A DNA stretch of 64,000 bases from Acidisarcina sp. (GTDB lineage: Bacteria; Acidobacteriota; Terriglobia; Terriglobales; Acidobacteriaceae): contig DATLIY010000011.1 of NCBI GenBank assembly GCA_035539175.1, positions 62,001 through 126,000 of the forward strand, given 5' to 3'. Below, piece by piece: positions 15,726 through 25,580 of the stretch. Position 1 is the stretch's first letter; the number at the start of each line of letters is the position of its first letter. Position numbers and translations under genes: made by a program. Under the pieces are notes generated by a model. That model was not told where the DNA came from, made no database searches, and saw only the letters and a program-made list of their open reading frames with translations.

Positions 15726-17279
15726 ATGAATGCTCCTGCCCAAACACGTCACCCCCTTCTCTGGCTGCTGTTGGCTGTCTTTGTCCTGCTCCTTGCGGCG
15801 GCTGTGACGGGAGTTCTTATTCTCAGGCGCCACGCGGAACCGATCCTTCGTGCCAGGGTAATCGAGTCGCTCTCCGCCCGCTTCAACAGCAAGGTCGAGC
15901 TGGGGGAGTTTCATGGCGAGGTGCGAGACGGCCTGCTGGTACAAGGCTCGAACCTCAAGCTCTATCCCCGCGCGATTGCGTGGGAGAAGCCGCTCTTCGC
16001 CATCCGGCGCTTTTCCTTTCATACCTCGTGGAAGGAGCTGTTGCGCACGCCCATGCACGTCGAACTGGTGCAAGTGGAAGGAATGGAGCTCAATCTTCCG
16101 CCGAAAGATCAGAGAAGCAAGATGCCGGAGATCACCCATGCGCAAGAGAAGATATCCATTTACGTCCATGAAATGGATATAACGGAGGCCCATCTGACGC
16201 TGGGAACAAGCAATCCGGGCAAGCTGCCACTCGAGTTCGATATCAGCCAGCTCGTCCTCCACACCATCGCGCAGGGCCAGCCTATGAAGTTCCAGACAAC
16301 GCTGGTTAACCCCAAGCCGGTAGGAGATATCGCATCGAGCGGCTACTTCGGTCCCTTCAACGCCGACAGCCCCGGGGATTCAAACGTCCGTGGCAGTTAC
16401 GAATTCAGCCATGCAGACCTGAGCACCATCAAAGGCATCGGCGGCATGCTCTCTTCGCAGGGGCAATACTCCGGCACTCTCAACCAGATCACGGTTGACG
16501 GCTCGACGGAGACACCGGATTTCAGCGTCTCGATCAGTGGGCATCCCGTGCCGCTCCAGACTACGTTTCACGCGATTGTGGATGGCACCAATGGAGACAC
16601 GCTGCTCGATCCCGTGGATGCAACCCTGGCGCACTCGCACCTGATCGCCAGAGGGCGCATCGTGCGTGCAGAGGATCGCAGCGGGCACGATATCCACCTC
16701 CACGTCATCGTCGATAAGGCTCGCGTCGAAGACCTCCTGCGCCTGGGCGTGCGTACCGATCCGCCGGTGATGACCGGAGCCGCGCAGCTTACGACCGCGC
16801 TGGAGCTGCCTTCCGGCGATATTCCTGTGCACCGGAAACTGCGATTGCATGGCCGGTTTTCCATCGAGAGGGCGCACTTCACCAATCCTGCAACTCAGAA
16901 CAAGATTGATTCCTTAAGCCTGCGCGGACAGGGAAAGCCGAAAGAAGCGGCGGAACCCAATCCGGATGACGTCTTTTCGCGCATGAAGGGCAACTTCACC
17001 CTGCGGAACGATCGGCTTATGCTGGATGCGCTGCAGTACAACGTTCCGGGTTTGCAGGTAAATCTGGATGGCGTCTACAGCCTCGACGGAAATGATTTCG
17101 ACTTCCATGGAAAGGCGCGTCTTGATGCCAGGCTTTCCCATATGACCACCGGATGGAAGAGCCTGCTGCTCAAGCCCGTCGACCCCTTCTTTGCCAAGGA
17201 CGGGGCGGGCACTGTCCTCCCCGTAAAGATCACCGGCACACGATCCGAGCCTCACTTTGGACTTGATTTCGGACATTAG
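15726..17279 (+). CDS. AsmA-like envelope protein
   Basis: This protein of about 517 residues has one N-terminal membrane helix (LLWLLLAVFVLLLAAAVTGVLIL) followed by a long, beta-rich periplasmic part without enzyme motifs. The segment after the helix (ARVIESLSARFNSKVELGEF) and the closing GTRSEPHFGLDFGH are typical of AsmA/YhdP-type proteins, which form groove-like bridges thought to move phospholipids between membranes. The frame is open further upstream to 15246, but that part overlaps the sugar-kinase gene and lacks the signal; the ATG at 15726 places the helix at the N-terminus. It is divergent from the kinase gene. It could also be a generic DUF748-like envelope protein. Confidence 0.7.
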   Translation: MNAPAQTRHPLLWLLLAVFVLLLAAAVTGVLILRRHAEPILRARVIESLSARFNSKVELGEFHGEVRDGLLVQGSNLKLYPRAIAWEKPLFAIRRFSFHTSWKELLRTPMHVELVQVEGMELNLPPKDQRSKMPEITHAQEKISIYVHEMDITEAHLTLGTSNPGKLPLEFDISQLVLHTIAQGQPMKFQTTLVNPKPVGDIASSGYFGPFNADSPGDSNVRGSYEFSHADLSTIKGIGGMLSSQGQYSGTLNQITVDGSTETPDFSVSISGHPVPLQTTFHAIVDGTNGDTLLDPVDATLAHSHLIARGRIVRAEDRSGHDIHLHVIVDKARVEDLLRLGVRTDPPVMTGAAQLTTALELPSGDIPVHRKLRLHGRFSIERAHFTNPATQNKIDSLSLRGQGKPKEAAEPNPDDVFSRMKGNFTLRNDRLMLDALQYNVPGLQVNLDGVYSLDGNDFDFHGKARLDARLSHMTTGWKSLLLKPVDPFFAKDGAGTVLPVKITGTRSEPHFGLDFGH

Positions 17280-17388
17280 CGCCCCAGCCCCACGAGCCAT
17301 CCCCGGTTGTGATATTTTTCCCCTTCCGGCTGAGATGGATTAAGTTCAACCGTGAATCCAAGCACTCCCAAGCATTACGAGGACAAAC

Positions 17389-19164
17389 ATGATCGCAGCA
17401 GGCAAACGAACAGGTATCGTCGCAACTCTAGTGTTGCTCCTCTCCAGCCTGGCTCTACAGCCGGCCTGGTCCCAGGCGCAGAAGTCCGGCAAGGCGCCTG
17501 CGGTTCAGGCTGCCACCACCGCCGCGGAGCCGTGGTGGAAACACGCAGTCTTTTATGAGATTTACCCGATCAGCTATCAGGATACGAATGGGGATGGCCG
17601 CGGAGATCTGAAAGGCATCACCCAGAGGCTCGACTACCTGAAGACACTCGGCATCGACGCCATCTGGCTTACGCCTATCTATCCCTCGCCGCTGGTGGAC
17701 TTTGGCTACGACATCTCCAACTACGTGGCCATCGATCCCCGGTACGGCACCATGGCGGATTTTGACAAGCTTATCGCCGAGGCGAAGAAGCGCAATATCC
17801 ATGTCCTGATGGACTTCGTGATGAACCATACCTCCGACAAACACCCGTGGTTCCTTCAGTCGGAGAGCTCGAAGACGAATCCCAAGCGCGACTGGTATGT
17901 CTGGAAGGATGGCAAGGGGCCCAATCAGCCGCCCAATAACTGGGAGTCCGGCTTCGGCCACTCTGCCTGGCAGTTCGATCCCAAGACCGGGCAGTACTAC
18001 TACCACAAGTTCTATATTCAGCAGCCTGACCTGAACTGGAACAATCCCAAGGTCAAGACGGCGATGTTCGACGCGGCCCGCTTCTGGCTCAGGCGCGGAG
18101 TCGCCGGGTTCCGCCTCGATGCCGTGGATACCTTGTTTGAAGATCCCGATCTTACCGACGAGGAGGTGGTGAAGGATAAGGATGGCAAGCCCATCCTCAA
18201 TGCGTATGGCGATCCGCAGCTCGTCCATAGCCGGACCAACAACCTTCCCAAGCTGCACGAGGTTCTCATGGGCCTGCGCACCGTTACCGACACCTTCCCC
18301 GGTGACCGCGTGCTCGTGGGCGAAACCTATATGCCCAATATCGCCGAGCTGGCCAAGATGTACGGCCCCAAAAACGACGAACTGCAGCTCCCGATGGATA
18401 CGCAGATCGGCATGATCAACAAGCTGGACGTAGCGACCTTCCGCCAGAAGATCCTCGAGTCACAGACGGGCCTGAACGGAAATCTGCCGATGATCGTCTT
18501 TGACAATCACGACAACCCGCGCATGGATGCCCGCTATGGCGACGGCGTCCACAATGAGGACATCCAGCGCGTCCTCTCCACCGTTCTCTTCACCACCCGC
18601 GGCGTCCCGCTTATGTATTACGGAGACGAGATCGGCATGAAGACCACCCCGCCGGCCCGCAAGGAAGACGTCAAAGACCCCATCGGCATTACCGGCTGGC
18701 CCAAGGAGAAGGGCCGCGACGGCGAGCGCACTCCCATGCAGTGGGACGACTCCGCCAACGCCGGCTTCACAACCGGCACGCCCTGGCTCCCTATTCCGGC
18801 GGACTACAAAACCGTCAACGTCAAGGACGAGATACCCAACTTCAACTCGCTGCTCAACTGGTATAAGGAGCTGATTGCGTTGCGTCGCACGCAGCCTTCG
18901 CTGCGCGATGGCAACTACGTGGCGCTCAATACCACGGACAACAATGTGCTTGCATGGCTGCGGCAGGCGCCCGGCAAACCTGCCGTCGTCGTCGCCTGCA
19001 ACTTTACTGCTGCGGCGCAGAAGATCTCCATCAACCTGACCGGTGTCGGCCTGGGAGGCAAATCCGCGAAGACTCTGATGAAGACTCCCGGCTCTAGTGA
19101 TCCCGCATCTCTTTCGGCGATTCAACTGCCGCCGTTCGGTGTCTATATCGGAGAGGTGCAGTAG
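17389..19164 (+). CDS. Secreted GH13 alpha-glucosidase / alpha-amylase family enzyme
   Basis: This 591-residue enzyme has a signal peptide (about 1-30, ending AWSQAQ) and a complete GH13 (beta/alpha)8 barrel. Region I is DFVMNH (142-147), region II GFRLDAVD with nucleophile D244, region III VLVGETY with acid/base E312, and region IV FDNHDNP with D379. The DTNGDGRGDLKGI segment and the overall layout match the oligo-1,6-glucosidase/alpha-glucosidase/trehalose-synthase group. A small beta-sandwich domain C closes the protein. It would hydrolyse (or transglycosylate) short alpha-glucans in the periplasm or outside. Export makes intracellular trehalose synthase unlikely. It is convergent with ppc, separated by a perfect hairpin. 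Confidence 0.92.
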   Translation: MIAAGKRTGIVATLVLLLSSLALQPAWSQAQKSGKAPAVQAATTAAEPWWKHAVFYEIYPISYQDTNGDGRGDLKGITQRLDYLKTLGIDAIWLTPIYPSPLVDFGYDISNYVAIDPRYGTMADFDKLIAEAKKRNIHVLMDFVMNHTSDKHPWFLQSESSKTNPKRDWYVWKDGKGPNQPPNNWESGFGHSAWQFDPKTGQYYYHKFYIQQPDLNWNNPKVKTAMFDAARFWLRRGVAGFRLDAVDTLFEDPDLTDEEVVKDKDGKPILNAYGDPQLVHSRTNNLPKLHEVLMGLRTVTDTFPGDRVLVGETYMPNIAELAKMYGPKNDELQLPMDTQIGMINKLDVATFRQKILESQTGLNGNLPMIVFDNHDNPRMDARYGDGVHNEDIQRVLSTVLFTTRGVPLMYYGDEIGMKTTPPARKEDVKDPIGITGWPKEKGRDGERTPMQWDDSANAGFTTGTPWLPIPADYKTVNVKDEIPNFNSLLNWYKELIALRRTQPSLRDGNYVALNTTDNNVLAWLRQAPGKPAVVVACNFTAAAQKISINLTGVGLGGKSAKTLMKTPGSSDPASLSAIQLPPFGVYIGEVQ

Positions 19165-19208
19165 GCGCTTGCGGGATAACGATCCCCAGTACGGGGATGG
19201 GGATTGGG

Positions 19209-19245
19209 CCACCCACTCTTCACGCTCCTTGCGAAGAGTGGGTGG
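19209..19245. terminator. Perfect hairpin between convergent genes
   Basis: CCACCCACTCTTC (19209-19221) is perfectly complementary to GAAGAGTGGGTGG (19233-19245) around an 11-nt loop. It lies between the convergent glucosidase and ppc genes. The lack of T-runs on either side suggests a bidirectional stabiliser or factor-assisted terminator. Confidence 0.5.
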
Positions 19246-19305
19246 CAGAAAGCAGACCGGGGACAGATTCCCTGTTCGCTTCGTATTAGTTAGATTCGTT
19301 CCGCT

Positions 19306-22161
19306 CTACCCGGTATTCCGCAGTCCGGCAGAGATTCCGTTGATAGTTCCTGCCAGCGCGCGATGGATCGCGTCCGTTGAGTCTCCTGCGCGCTTGCGCC
19401 GCAGCAGATCAACCTGGATCAGGTGCATCGGGTCCACATAAGGATTGCGCAGCTTGATGGACCGGGACAGCACGGGGTTCGTCTCCAGCAGCTTCGTCTG
19501 CTTGGTAACTGCCAGCAGCATCCGCAGCGTGCGTTGGAACTCTCCCTCCATCTTGGCGAAGACCCGTTCGCGCATCGCCTCATCCGGAGCCAGCGACGCA
19601 TACAGCCTCGCGATGCCCATATCCGCCTTGGCCACCGCCATCTCCACGTTGCGGATCAGATCGATGAAAAGGGGGAACTCCTGCGCCATCTCCTGCAGCA
19701 GCTCCAGGCCGCCCGGTCTGCGGCAGAACTCTTCGAGCGCATAGCCCACGCCGAACCATGCGGGAACCAGCAGGCGGCTCTGCGTCCACCCAAAGACCCA
19801 GGGAATCGCACGCAGGTTGGAGAATTCGATTCCCCCTTTGCGCCGTGCGGGGCGGGAGCCGATCTTGGCATGTTCCAGCTCCGCCACCGGGGTAGCCTGC
19901 TCAAAGTACAGCAGCACTTCGGGATCCTCGACCACCGATGTGCGATAGTGCTTGAACGATGTTGCTGAAAGCTCGTCGAATGCAGCCTCCCAGTCAAGCG
20001 TCAGCACGCCTGTCTGGTGCCCCTGGGGATCGCGCACATTGGGCCGCGCCAGCGCATCCAGCGATGCGGCAATCATCAGCTCCAGGTTGCGCTCGGCCAG
20101 CACCACGTCGGCATACTTCCAGTTCAGTACCTCGCCCTGCTCGGTGATGCGGATCTGGCCGTCGAATCCCCCGATGGGCTGGGCGTAGATCGAGCGGTGC
20201 GTCGGACCGCCGCCGCGTCCCACCGTGCCTCCGCGCCCATGGAAGAGGCGCAGCGTTATGCCGCACTCCCGCGCCACCTCATGCAGCGCCCGGTGCGCGC
20301 GAAATATCTCCCACGTGCTCGCGATCATGCCGCCATCTTTGTTGGAATCCGAATAGCCGAGCATGACCTCCTGCGTATTGCCCCACGATGCCAGCAGTTG
20401 CCGGTACTCCGGCAGGTTCCACAGGGTGCGGCAGATCGCCGGAGCGTTGCGCAGATCCTCGATCGACTCAAAGAGGGGGACGGGCATCAGCCCGGGATCC
20501 CGCTCGCTGCCCTCGACGGTGACCCCGCCAAGCCGCGCCAGCCACAACACCGCGAGGATGTCCTCCACACTGGTGGCGCCGCTGATGATGTAATTGCGAA
20601 TCGCCTCCGGAGTACGGCCCTTCTTGATCTCCGCAATGGCGCGGACGGTATCCAGCACATCGGCGGTCTGCGGGGTAAGCGGCACCGGAATGGCCGTATC
20701 GTGGCTCGCACTGTCGCTCCACAAGGAGGTTTCGCGCAGCGCCGCGCGATGCACGTTGGCGTGCTGCCGAATGTCCAGGGTGTGCAGATGCAGGCCGAAG
20801 GTTCGCACCAGCAGGATCAGGGGATCCACCAGGGTTTGCGCCAGGCGCAGCCCGCGATTCTCTTCGAGGCTTCGGCGCAGGATCAGGAGATCGTCAAGAA
20901 ACTCCGACGCGGAGCCGTAAGGAGGCAACGCCCCCAGCGGCAACTCCTTCGACTGCGAGATGGTGAATTCCGTCACCGGCAGTTGCGAGGGAGAGCTCTC
21001 CGTCTCGCGCTCCGCCAGGGTCTGCTCCAGTCGCGCCCGCAGGCAGATCAAGTAACGGCGGTAGTATTCAAACTCGTACCGCTCGCTGAACACCTGGCTT
21101 TCCGCGCTCTGCAGGCGGGCAACGTAGCTCTCCAGCCGGTTGCTCAACTCGTCGCTTACCGGAAGCTGCTGCGCCGAACTGGTCAACAGATCGATCGTCA
21201 ACTGGATCTGCTGCTGGTAGTGCGTCAGCAGATGGCCCCGCGCCAGCCGGATTGCATCCCGTGTAATCTGCGGCTTTACAAAAGGATTGCCGTCGCGGTC
21301 GCCGCCAATCCACGAGCCGAACGAAAGCAGCACCGGAAGCTGCGAAATATCGAGATCCAGGCCATATTCGCTGTGCAGAGCGTCGGCCATCTCCTGGTAC
21401 AGGCCCGGCAGCGTGGCAAAGATGGAGATGTCGTAGAAGTCCAGCCCCATCTTGATTTCGTCATACACGGTGGGTCGCCGGCTGCGCACTTCGTCGGTCT
21501 GCCATAGCGCCGTAATCTCCGCCGTGATGGAATCCTGCAGCCGCTCCAGCTCTTCATCCGGCACCGGAATCCGGTCCAGACGTTCGAGGAACTCCCCAAT
21601 GCGGCGGCGCTTGAACATGACCGAACGGCGCGCGACCTCGGTGGGATGCGCAGTAAAGACCGGGACCACCCGGATGCGGCTCAGCCAGTCCAGCGCTTCC
21701 TCGGCGGTAATGCCAACCTGCTTCATCTCGCGCAGAGTTCCGCGGAAGGAGCCGCGCTGCGTATTCGCCTCCTCCGTCAATTGCAGGGATGTGCGGCGGC
21801 GCTTGCGATGATTCGTCTCTGCCAGGTTGATCAGCTCGAAGTAGAACGCAAAGGCCCGCGTCAGCGTGTAGGCTTCGTCCACCGAGAGCGCGTGCACCTT
21901 CGCCAGCGCCGAGTCCAGCAGCGAAGCCGCCTCGGCACATCGGTCCTGGTTCTGCGCTTCGCGCCGCCGGATCGCGATCTGGCGGACCTCCTCCTCTTCC
22001 TGAAAAAGAGCGGCACCTGCCTGCTCGCGCAGTACTTCTCCCAGCAGCATTCCTAGTGAACGGACATCCCGCCGCAGCGGTGCTTCCTTCAGGTCCCCCG
22101 AGCGGGCTTCCAGTTCAGCAAGGCGCTGCGGCCAACTTTCAGGTTTCCAAAGAGGCGGCAT
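19306..22161 (-). CDS. ppc: Phosphoenolpyruvate carboxylase
   Basis: This protein of about 951 residues fits the bacterial enzyme. It shows the catalytic-His motif VFTAHPTE (H172), the GYSDSNKDGG lysine motif, the glycine loop FHGRGGTVGRGGGP, and the invariant C-terminal RNTG. It adds bicarbonate to PEP to form oxaloacetate, refilling the TCA cycle, in the cytoplasm. The frame stays open to 22314, but that extension overlaps the end of the MFS gene and has no family character; the ATG at 22161 (MPPLWKPESW) is preferred. The gene follows the MFS transporter on the same strand. No regulatory site is evident. Confidence 0.95.
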   Translation of the reverse strand: MPPLWKPESWPQRLAELEARSGDLKEAPLRRDVRSLGMLLGEVLREQAGAALFQEEEEVRQIAIRRREAQNQDRCAEAASLLDSALAKVHALSVDEAYTLTRAFAFYFELINLAETNHRKRRRTSLQLTEEANTQRGSFRGTLREMKQVGITAEEALDWLSRIRVVPVFTAHPTEVARRSVMFKRRRIGEFLERLDRIPVPDEELERLQDSITAEITALWQTDEVRSRRPTVYDEIKMGLDFYDISIFATLPGLYQEMADALHSEYGLDLDISQLPVLLSFGSWIGGDRDGNPFVKPQITRDAIRLARGHLLTHYQQQIQLTIDLLTSSAQQLPVSDELSNRLESYVARLQSAESQVFSERYEFEYYRRYLICLRARLEQTLAERETESSPSQLPVTEFTISQSKELPLGALPPYGSASEFLDDLLILRRSLEENRGLRLAQTLVDPLILLVRTFGLHLHTLDIRQHANVHRAALRETSLWSDSASHDTAIPVPLTPQTADVLDTVRAIAEIKKGRTPEAIRNYIISGATSVEDILAVLWLARLGGVTVEGSERDPGLMPVPLFESIEDLRNAPAICRTLWNLPEYRQLLASWGNTQEVMLGYSDSNKDGGMIASTWEIFRAHRALHEVARECGITLRLFHGRGGTVGRGGGPTHRSIYAQPIGGFDGQIRITEQGEVLNWKYADVVLAERNLELMIAASLDALARPNVRDPQGHQTGVLTLDWEAAFDELSATSFKHYRTSVVEDPEVLLYFEQATPVAELEHAKIGSRPARRKGGIEFSNLRAIPWVFGWTQSRLLVPAWFGVGYALEEFCRRPGGLELLQEMAQEFPLFIDLIRNVEMAVAKADMGIARLYASLAPDEAMRERVFAKMEGEFQRTLRMLLAVTKQTKLLETNPVLSRSIKLRNPYVDPMHLIQVDLLRRKRAGDSTDAIHRALAGTINGISAGLRNTG

Positions 22162-22220
22162 AACTCTGATTATGCACGAAAGTGATGGACGTATTTTTAC
22201 AGCCGGTTGGACCCGCGCGG

Positions 22221-23510
22221 TCAGGAGGCAGCGTCCTCTGCGCTGCTGCGGGAGATCAGTGCCTCCGGTGTGAGCTCGTCGGTCCTGCGGAGCGAAGGGA
22301 AGAGGAAACTCCACAGGCCGGCGATCAGCAGAGAGCCGACGCCGCCAACGACTACGGCGGGCACGGTTCCGAACCAGTGAGCGGTGAGGCCGCTCTCAAA
22401 TTCTCCCAGCTCATTCGAGGCGCCGATGAAGAGCGAGTTCACCGCGCCGACGCGTCCCCGCATGGAGGGCGGAGTGGCCAGTTGCAGTAGGGAGGAGCGG
22501 ATGACGACGCTGATCATGTCCGATGCTCCCACGATCATCAGCGCCGTGAGCGAGAGGCTGAGGCTGCGCGACAGTCCGAAGACGATGGTCGCCACGCTGT
22601 AGATGGCGACACAGAGGAACATCTTCGCTCCTGCCCGGCGCTCGATAGGCCGCCACAGGACGACCAGGGAGACGAGCAGTGCTCCGGCAGCAGGGGCGGC
22701 GCGCAGCATGCCCAATCCGGTAGGCCCGGTGAACAGGATCTCTTTTGCATAGATGGGCATAAGGGCGACGGCTCCGCCGAGCAGCACCACAAAGAGGTCG
22801 AGCGAGATGGATCCCAGGAGGATCTTGTTGCCGGCCACGTAGCGGAAGCCCGCAAGCAGTACTTCCGCGGAGACGGCGCGGTGCTCCATCCTGCCAGGCC
22901 GCACGTGTAGCGAGGCGACCAGCGCCACAAACCATAGCAGGGTGCCGAGGGTGAAGAGGAAGACCAGCGCCGCTCCGCCGAAGCGGCCATGGACGGGAAG
23001 AGTGAAGATCAGGCCGCCGAGCGCCGGGCCGGTGATGTTGGCGATCTGAAAGATGGTGGCGCCCCAGGCGACGGCGTTGATGAAGTGCTCCGGCGGCACC
23101 AGGTGCGGCACCAGCGCGGCACTTGCCGGCCCGCTGAAGGCTCTTCCCGTACCGATAAGAAAGAGCACTGCATAGATGAGGAGAACGTTGTGCATCCGCT
23201 GCCAGGCAAACCAGAAGAGAGCCAGGGTGCAGAAGGCCTGCAGCGAGTAGCAGACGAGGATGACCGCCCGCCGGTCGTAGCGGTCGGCGGCGTGTCCGGC
23301 GGGCAGGATGAACAGGAGGCCGGGGAGAAAGAGAGCCAGCCCGGTGTAGCCAAGGTCCAGCGCACGGTGGGTGATCTGGTAAACCTGCCAGGCGACGGCG
23401 ACGGACTGGGCCTCCGCTCCCAGAATGGCCATGACGCGCGCCATCTGGTAACGGCGAAAGTCGCGGGAGCGGAACGCGGCGGCTCCGTTGCTTCGTTTCC
23501 CATCTTTCAT
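22221..23510 (-). CDS. MFS transporter (EntS-like, MFS_3 type)
   Basis: This 429-residue protein has about twelve membrane helices. It opens with AAFRSRDFRRYQMARVMAILGAEAQSVAVAWQVYQIT, shown here only as the type of opening seen in EntS/MFS_3 exporters, and carries the loop motif GHAADRYDRRAV after helix 2, the canonical MFS motif A. It is probably a drug or siderophore-like exporter in the inner membrane; the substrate is unknown. It is divergent from the MFS gene that starts at 23644, leaving a compact shared promoter region. Confidence 0.9.
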   Translation of the reverse strand: MKDGKRSNGAAAFRSRDFRRYQMARVMAILGAEAQSVAVAWQVYQITHRALDLGYTGLALFLPGLLFILPAGHAADRYDRRAVILVCYSLQAFCTLALFWFAWQRMHNVLLIYAVLFLIGTGRAFSGPASAALVPHLVPPEHFINAVAWGATIFQIANITGPALGGLIFTLPVHGRFGGAALVFLFTLGTLLWFVALVASLHVRPGRMEHRAVSAEVLLAGFRYVAGNKILLGSISLDLFVVLLGGAVALMPIYAKEILFTGPTGLGMLRAAPAAGALLVSLVVLWRPIERRAGAKMFLCVAIYSVATIVFGLSRSLSLSLTALMIVGASDMISVVIRSSLLQLATPPSMRGRVGAVNSLFIGASNELGEFESGLTAHWFGTVPAVVVGGVGSLLIAGLWSFLFPSLRRTDELTPEALISRSSAEDAAS

Positions 23511-23643
23511 GGAGCGCTTCTCAGGGTGGGCTTCGCCATGCTGTGAATTTCAGTTATACAGCTTTGGAGATACAGCTTCGAGAACGGGCAGCGGGAGTCC
23601 TCCGGCTGCCGCAAGAAGCACTCGCACTCGTTTATGCTGGAGA

Positions 23644-24891
23644 GTGACCGAGACCTCCGCAACAACCCCAGATATCGAGCCGGAGCGGCCGTCCAGTGCG
23701 GAAAGCACGCCGGGGCTGGGCCCGCTTACGGGCGTGGCGGCGGTGTTTCTTTGCGGCGTCTGTGCGTTTCTGGATCTGTATGCCACCCAGCCGCTGCTGC
23801 CGCTCTTCTCGCGCATCTTCCACGCGAGCAAGGCTGCCGTGGGGCTCACTGTATCGGCCTCCACGCTGGGCGTGGCCATGTCGGCACCTCTGTTTGGCAT
23901 CTTCGCGGAGAGGCTGAGCCGCAAGCGGGTCATCGTTGCGTCGATCGCTGCGGTTGCGGTGCCGACCTTTCTGGCGGCAACGGCTTCCAGCCTGAACGTG
24001 TTCATCTTTTGGCGATTCATGCAGGGGCTGCTGGCTCCGGGCATCTTCGCAATCACCATCGCGTATGTGACGGAGGAGTGGGATCGCAGGAACGTTGCGC
24101 TGGTGATGAGCGTGTACGTCAGCGGCACGGCGCTTGGCGGCTTCATCGGGCGTATGCTTTCCGGCCTTACCGCAGACTGGTTCGGCTGGAAGTACTCGTT
24201 TGTCGTGCTGGGCGCAGTGACGCTGCTGGGCGCGGTTGCGGTAGCCCGATGGCTGCCGCGGGAGCGCCGTGTGGTGATCGAGGAGGAGCCCTCGCTCCGG
24301 TCGCAGTTGGCGCCGATGCTGCAACACCTAAGGAATCCGCGGCTGCTGGCCACGTACGCGGTCGGGTTCAACGTGCTGTTCTCGCTGGTCGGAGTCTTCA
24401 CCTACATCACGTTCTATCTGGCAGATCCGCCGTTCCTGCTTTCTACCGCGGCACTCAGTTATCTGTTCGTGGTGTACCTGGTGGGCCTGTTTGTGACGCC
24501 GGCAGCCGGCTACGTCATTACCCGGGTCGGGCTGCGGAGAGGGATCGTCACGGCAGTTGCAATCTCGATGGTCGGGGTGGCCATTACGCTGGTGCCGTCG
24601 CTGCCTGTGGTGATTGCGGGGCTGGCTCTCTGTTCGACCGGCGTCTTCATTTCGCAGGCCTCGGCAACCAGCTTTCTGCGGGAAGCAGCGCCGGAGGGCG
24701 GGCGGGTGTCGGCGGCGGGGCTGTATCTCTCCTGCTACTACGTTGGCGGAACGGCCGCCGGAGTGGTGCCGAGCTTCTTCTGGCGTCTGGGCGGGTGGCC
24801 GGCGTGTGTAGGGTTCATCGTGGCGATGCAGGCGGTGACCATCTTCATCGCGTTAGCGGGTTGGCGGACCAATGCCGGACATTCCATATAA
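23644..24891 (+). CDS. MFS transporter (YnfM-like)
   Basis: This protein of about 415 residues has twelve membrane helices, beginning with VAAVFLCGVCAFLDLYATQ. Motif A-like GIFAERLSRKRVIV follows helix 2. The pattern (DLYATQPLLPLF) matches the YnfM-type subgroup of MFS permeases, of unknown substrate. The frame is open back to 23488, but that overlaps the divergent MFS gene; the GTG at 23644 gives the family's usual length. Its ribosome site is poor (GGAG is only 2-3 nt away), so the exact start is uncertain. The methyltransferase gene begins 47 nt after its stop on the same strand. The two adjacent MFS genes are not close copies of each other. Confidence 0.88.
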   Translation: MTETSATTPDIEPERPSSAESTPGLGPLTGVAAVFLCGVCAFLDLYATQPLLPLFSRIFHASKAAVGLTVSASTLGVAMSAPLFGIFAERLSRKRVIVASIAAVAVPTFLAATASSLNVFIFWRFMQGLLAPGIFAITIAYVTEEWDRRNVALVMSVYVSGTALGGFIGRMLSGLTADWFGWKYSFVVLGAVTLLGAVAVARWLPRERRVVIEEEPSLRSQLAPMLQHLRNPRLLATYAVGFNVLFSLVGVFTYITFYLADPPFLLSTAALSYLFVVYLVGLFVTPAAGYVITRVGLRRGIVTAVAISMVGVAITLVPSLPVVIAGLALCSTGVFISQASATSFLREAAPEGGRVSAAGLYLSCYYVGGTAAGVVPSFFWRLGGWPACVGFIVAMQAVTIFIALAGWRTNAGHSI

Positions 24892-24938
24892 TCGACTGGC
24901 AAAGCACACAGAAGAATCATGCGGAAAGAAGGGCATAC

Positions 24939-25580
24939 ATGGGGCTGTTCGGGAAGAAGCTGAAGCAGGAACACAAGGTGATGCGGCAGGCGGAGCGCGC
25001 CAAGGGTGCACTGCTGCCGGAGTATCACCGGGCGACTCCCGAGTGCCCTCACCCGGAGCGCTGGAGCATGTACGACTCCATGACCGCCGAGGTTGAGGTG
25101 CTGGAGTTTCTGCGGACCCTGGTGACAACGACCAAGCCGGAACTGGTGGTGGAGACGGGCTCCTTCCTGGGCGTGAGCACGCTGTGGATCGCCGAAGGCC
25201 TCAAGCAGAACGGCTTTGGCCGGATTATCAGCTGCGAGTTTGATCCGGTGGTCTTCGCCCAGGCCAGGGAGAAGATTGCCGCGTCGGGGCTGGGGCAGTG
25301 GATCGAACTGCGCAACGAGTCCAGCCTGGAGATGAAGGTCGACGGCACAATCGATCTGTTCTTCAGCGACAGCGACATGCCGATCCGCGAGCAGGAGGTG
25401 AAGCGCTTCCTGCCGCAAATCAATCCGCAGGGGATCATCCTGATGCACGACGCCAGCTCGCACCTGAAGATTGTCCGCGATGCCGCGCTGAAGCTGGAGG
25501 CTGAAGGGCTGGTTTCGGTGGTGCTGCTGCCCACGCCTCGCGGGCTGGTGGTGGCGCAGAGGCGCGAAGGACGGCGGTAA
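24939..25580 (+). CDS. Class I SAM-dependent methyltransferase
   Basis: This 213-residue protein has a basic helical N-terminus (GKKLKQEHKVMRQAERAKG) and a Rossmann methyltransferase domain. Motif I is VVETGSFLGVSTLWIAEGL (about 71-89), followed by an acidic residue after the second strand (ISCEFDPVVF) and a motif-IV-like IDLFFSDSD. The set resembles the Methyltransf_24/O-methyltransferase type that modifies small molecules or sugars. The ATG at 24939 has AGAAGG upstream. It may be co-transcribed with the MFS gene before it, which could mean that the exported compound is methylated, but this is speculation. No substrate-binding signature was recognised. Confidence 0.8.
   Translation: MGLFGKKLKQEHKVMRQAERAKGALLPEYHRATPECPHPERWSMYDSMTAEVEVLEFLRTLVTTTKPELVVETGSFLGVSTLWIAEGLKQNGFGRIISCEFDPVVFAQAREKIAASGLGQWIELRNESSLEMKVDGTIDLFFSDSDMPIREQEVKRFLPQINPQGIILMHDASSHLKIVRDAALKLEAEGLVSVVLLPTPRGLVVAQRREGRR

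Noticed and set aside
20017-21507. 496-codon plus-strand open frame opposite ppc
   Set aside because: It is a shadow of ppc, whose motifs and RNTG end are unambiguous.
23634-24938. Long N-terminal extension in frame with the methyltransferase
   Set aside because: It runs out of frame across the MFS transporter gene, with Arg/Gly/Ala-rich composition. The methyltransferase begins at 24939 with its own ribosome site.
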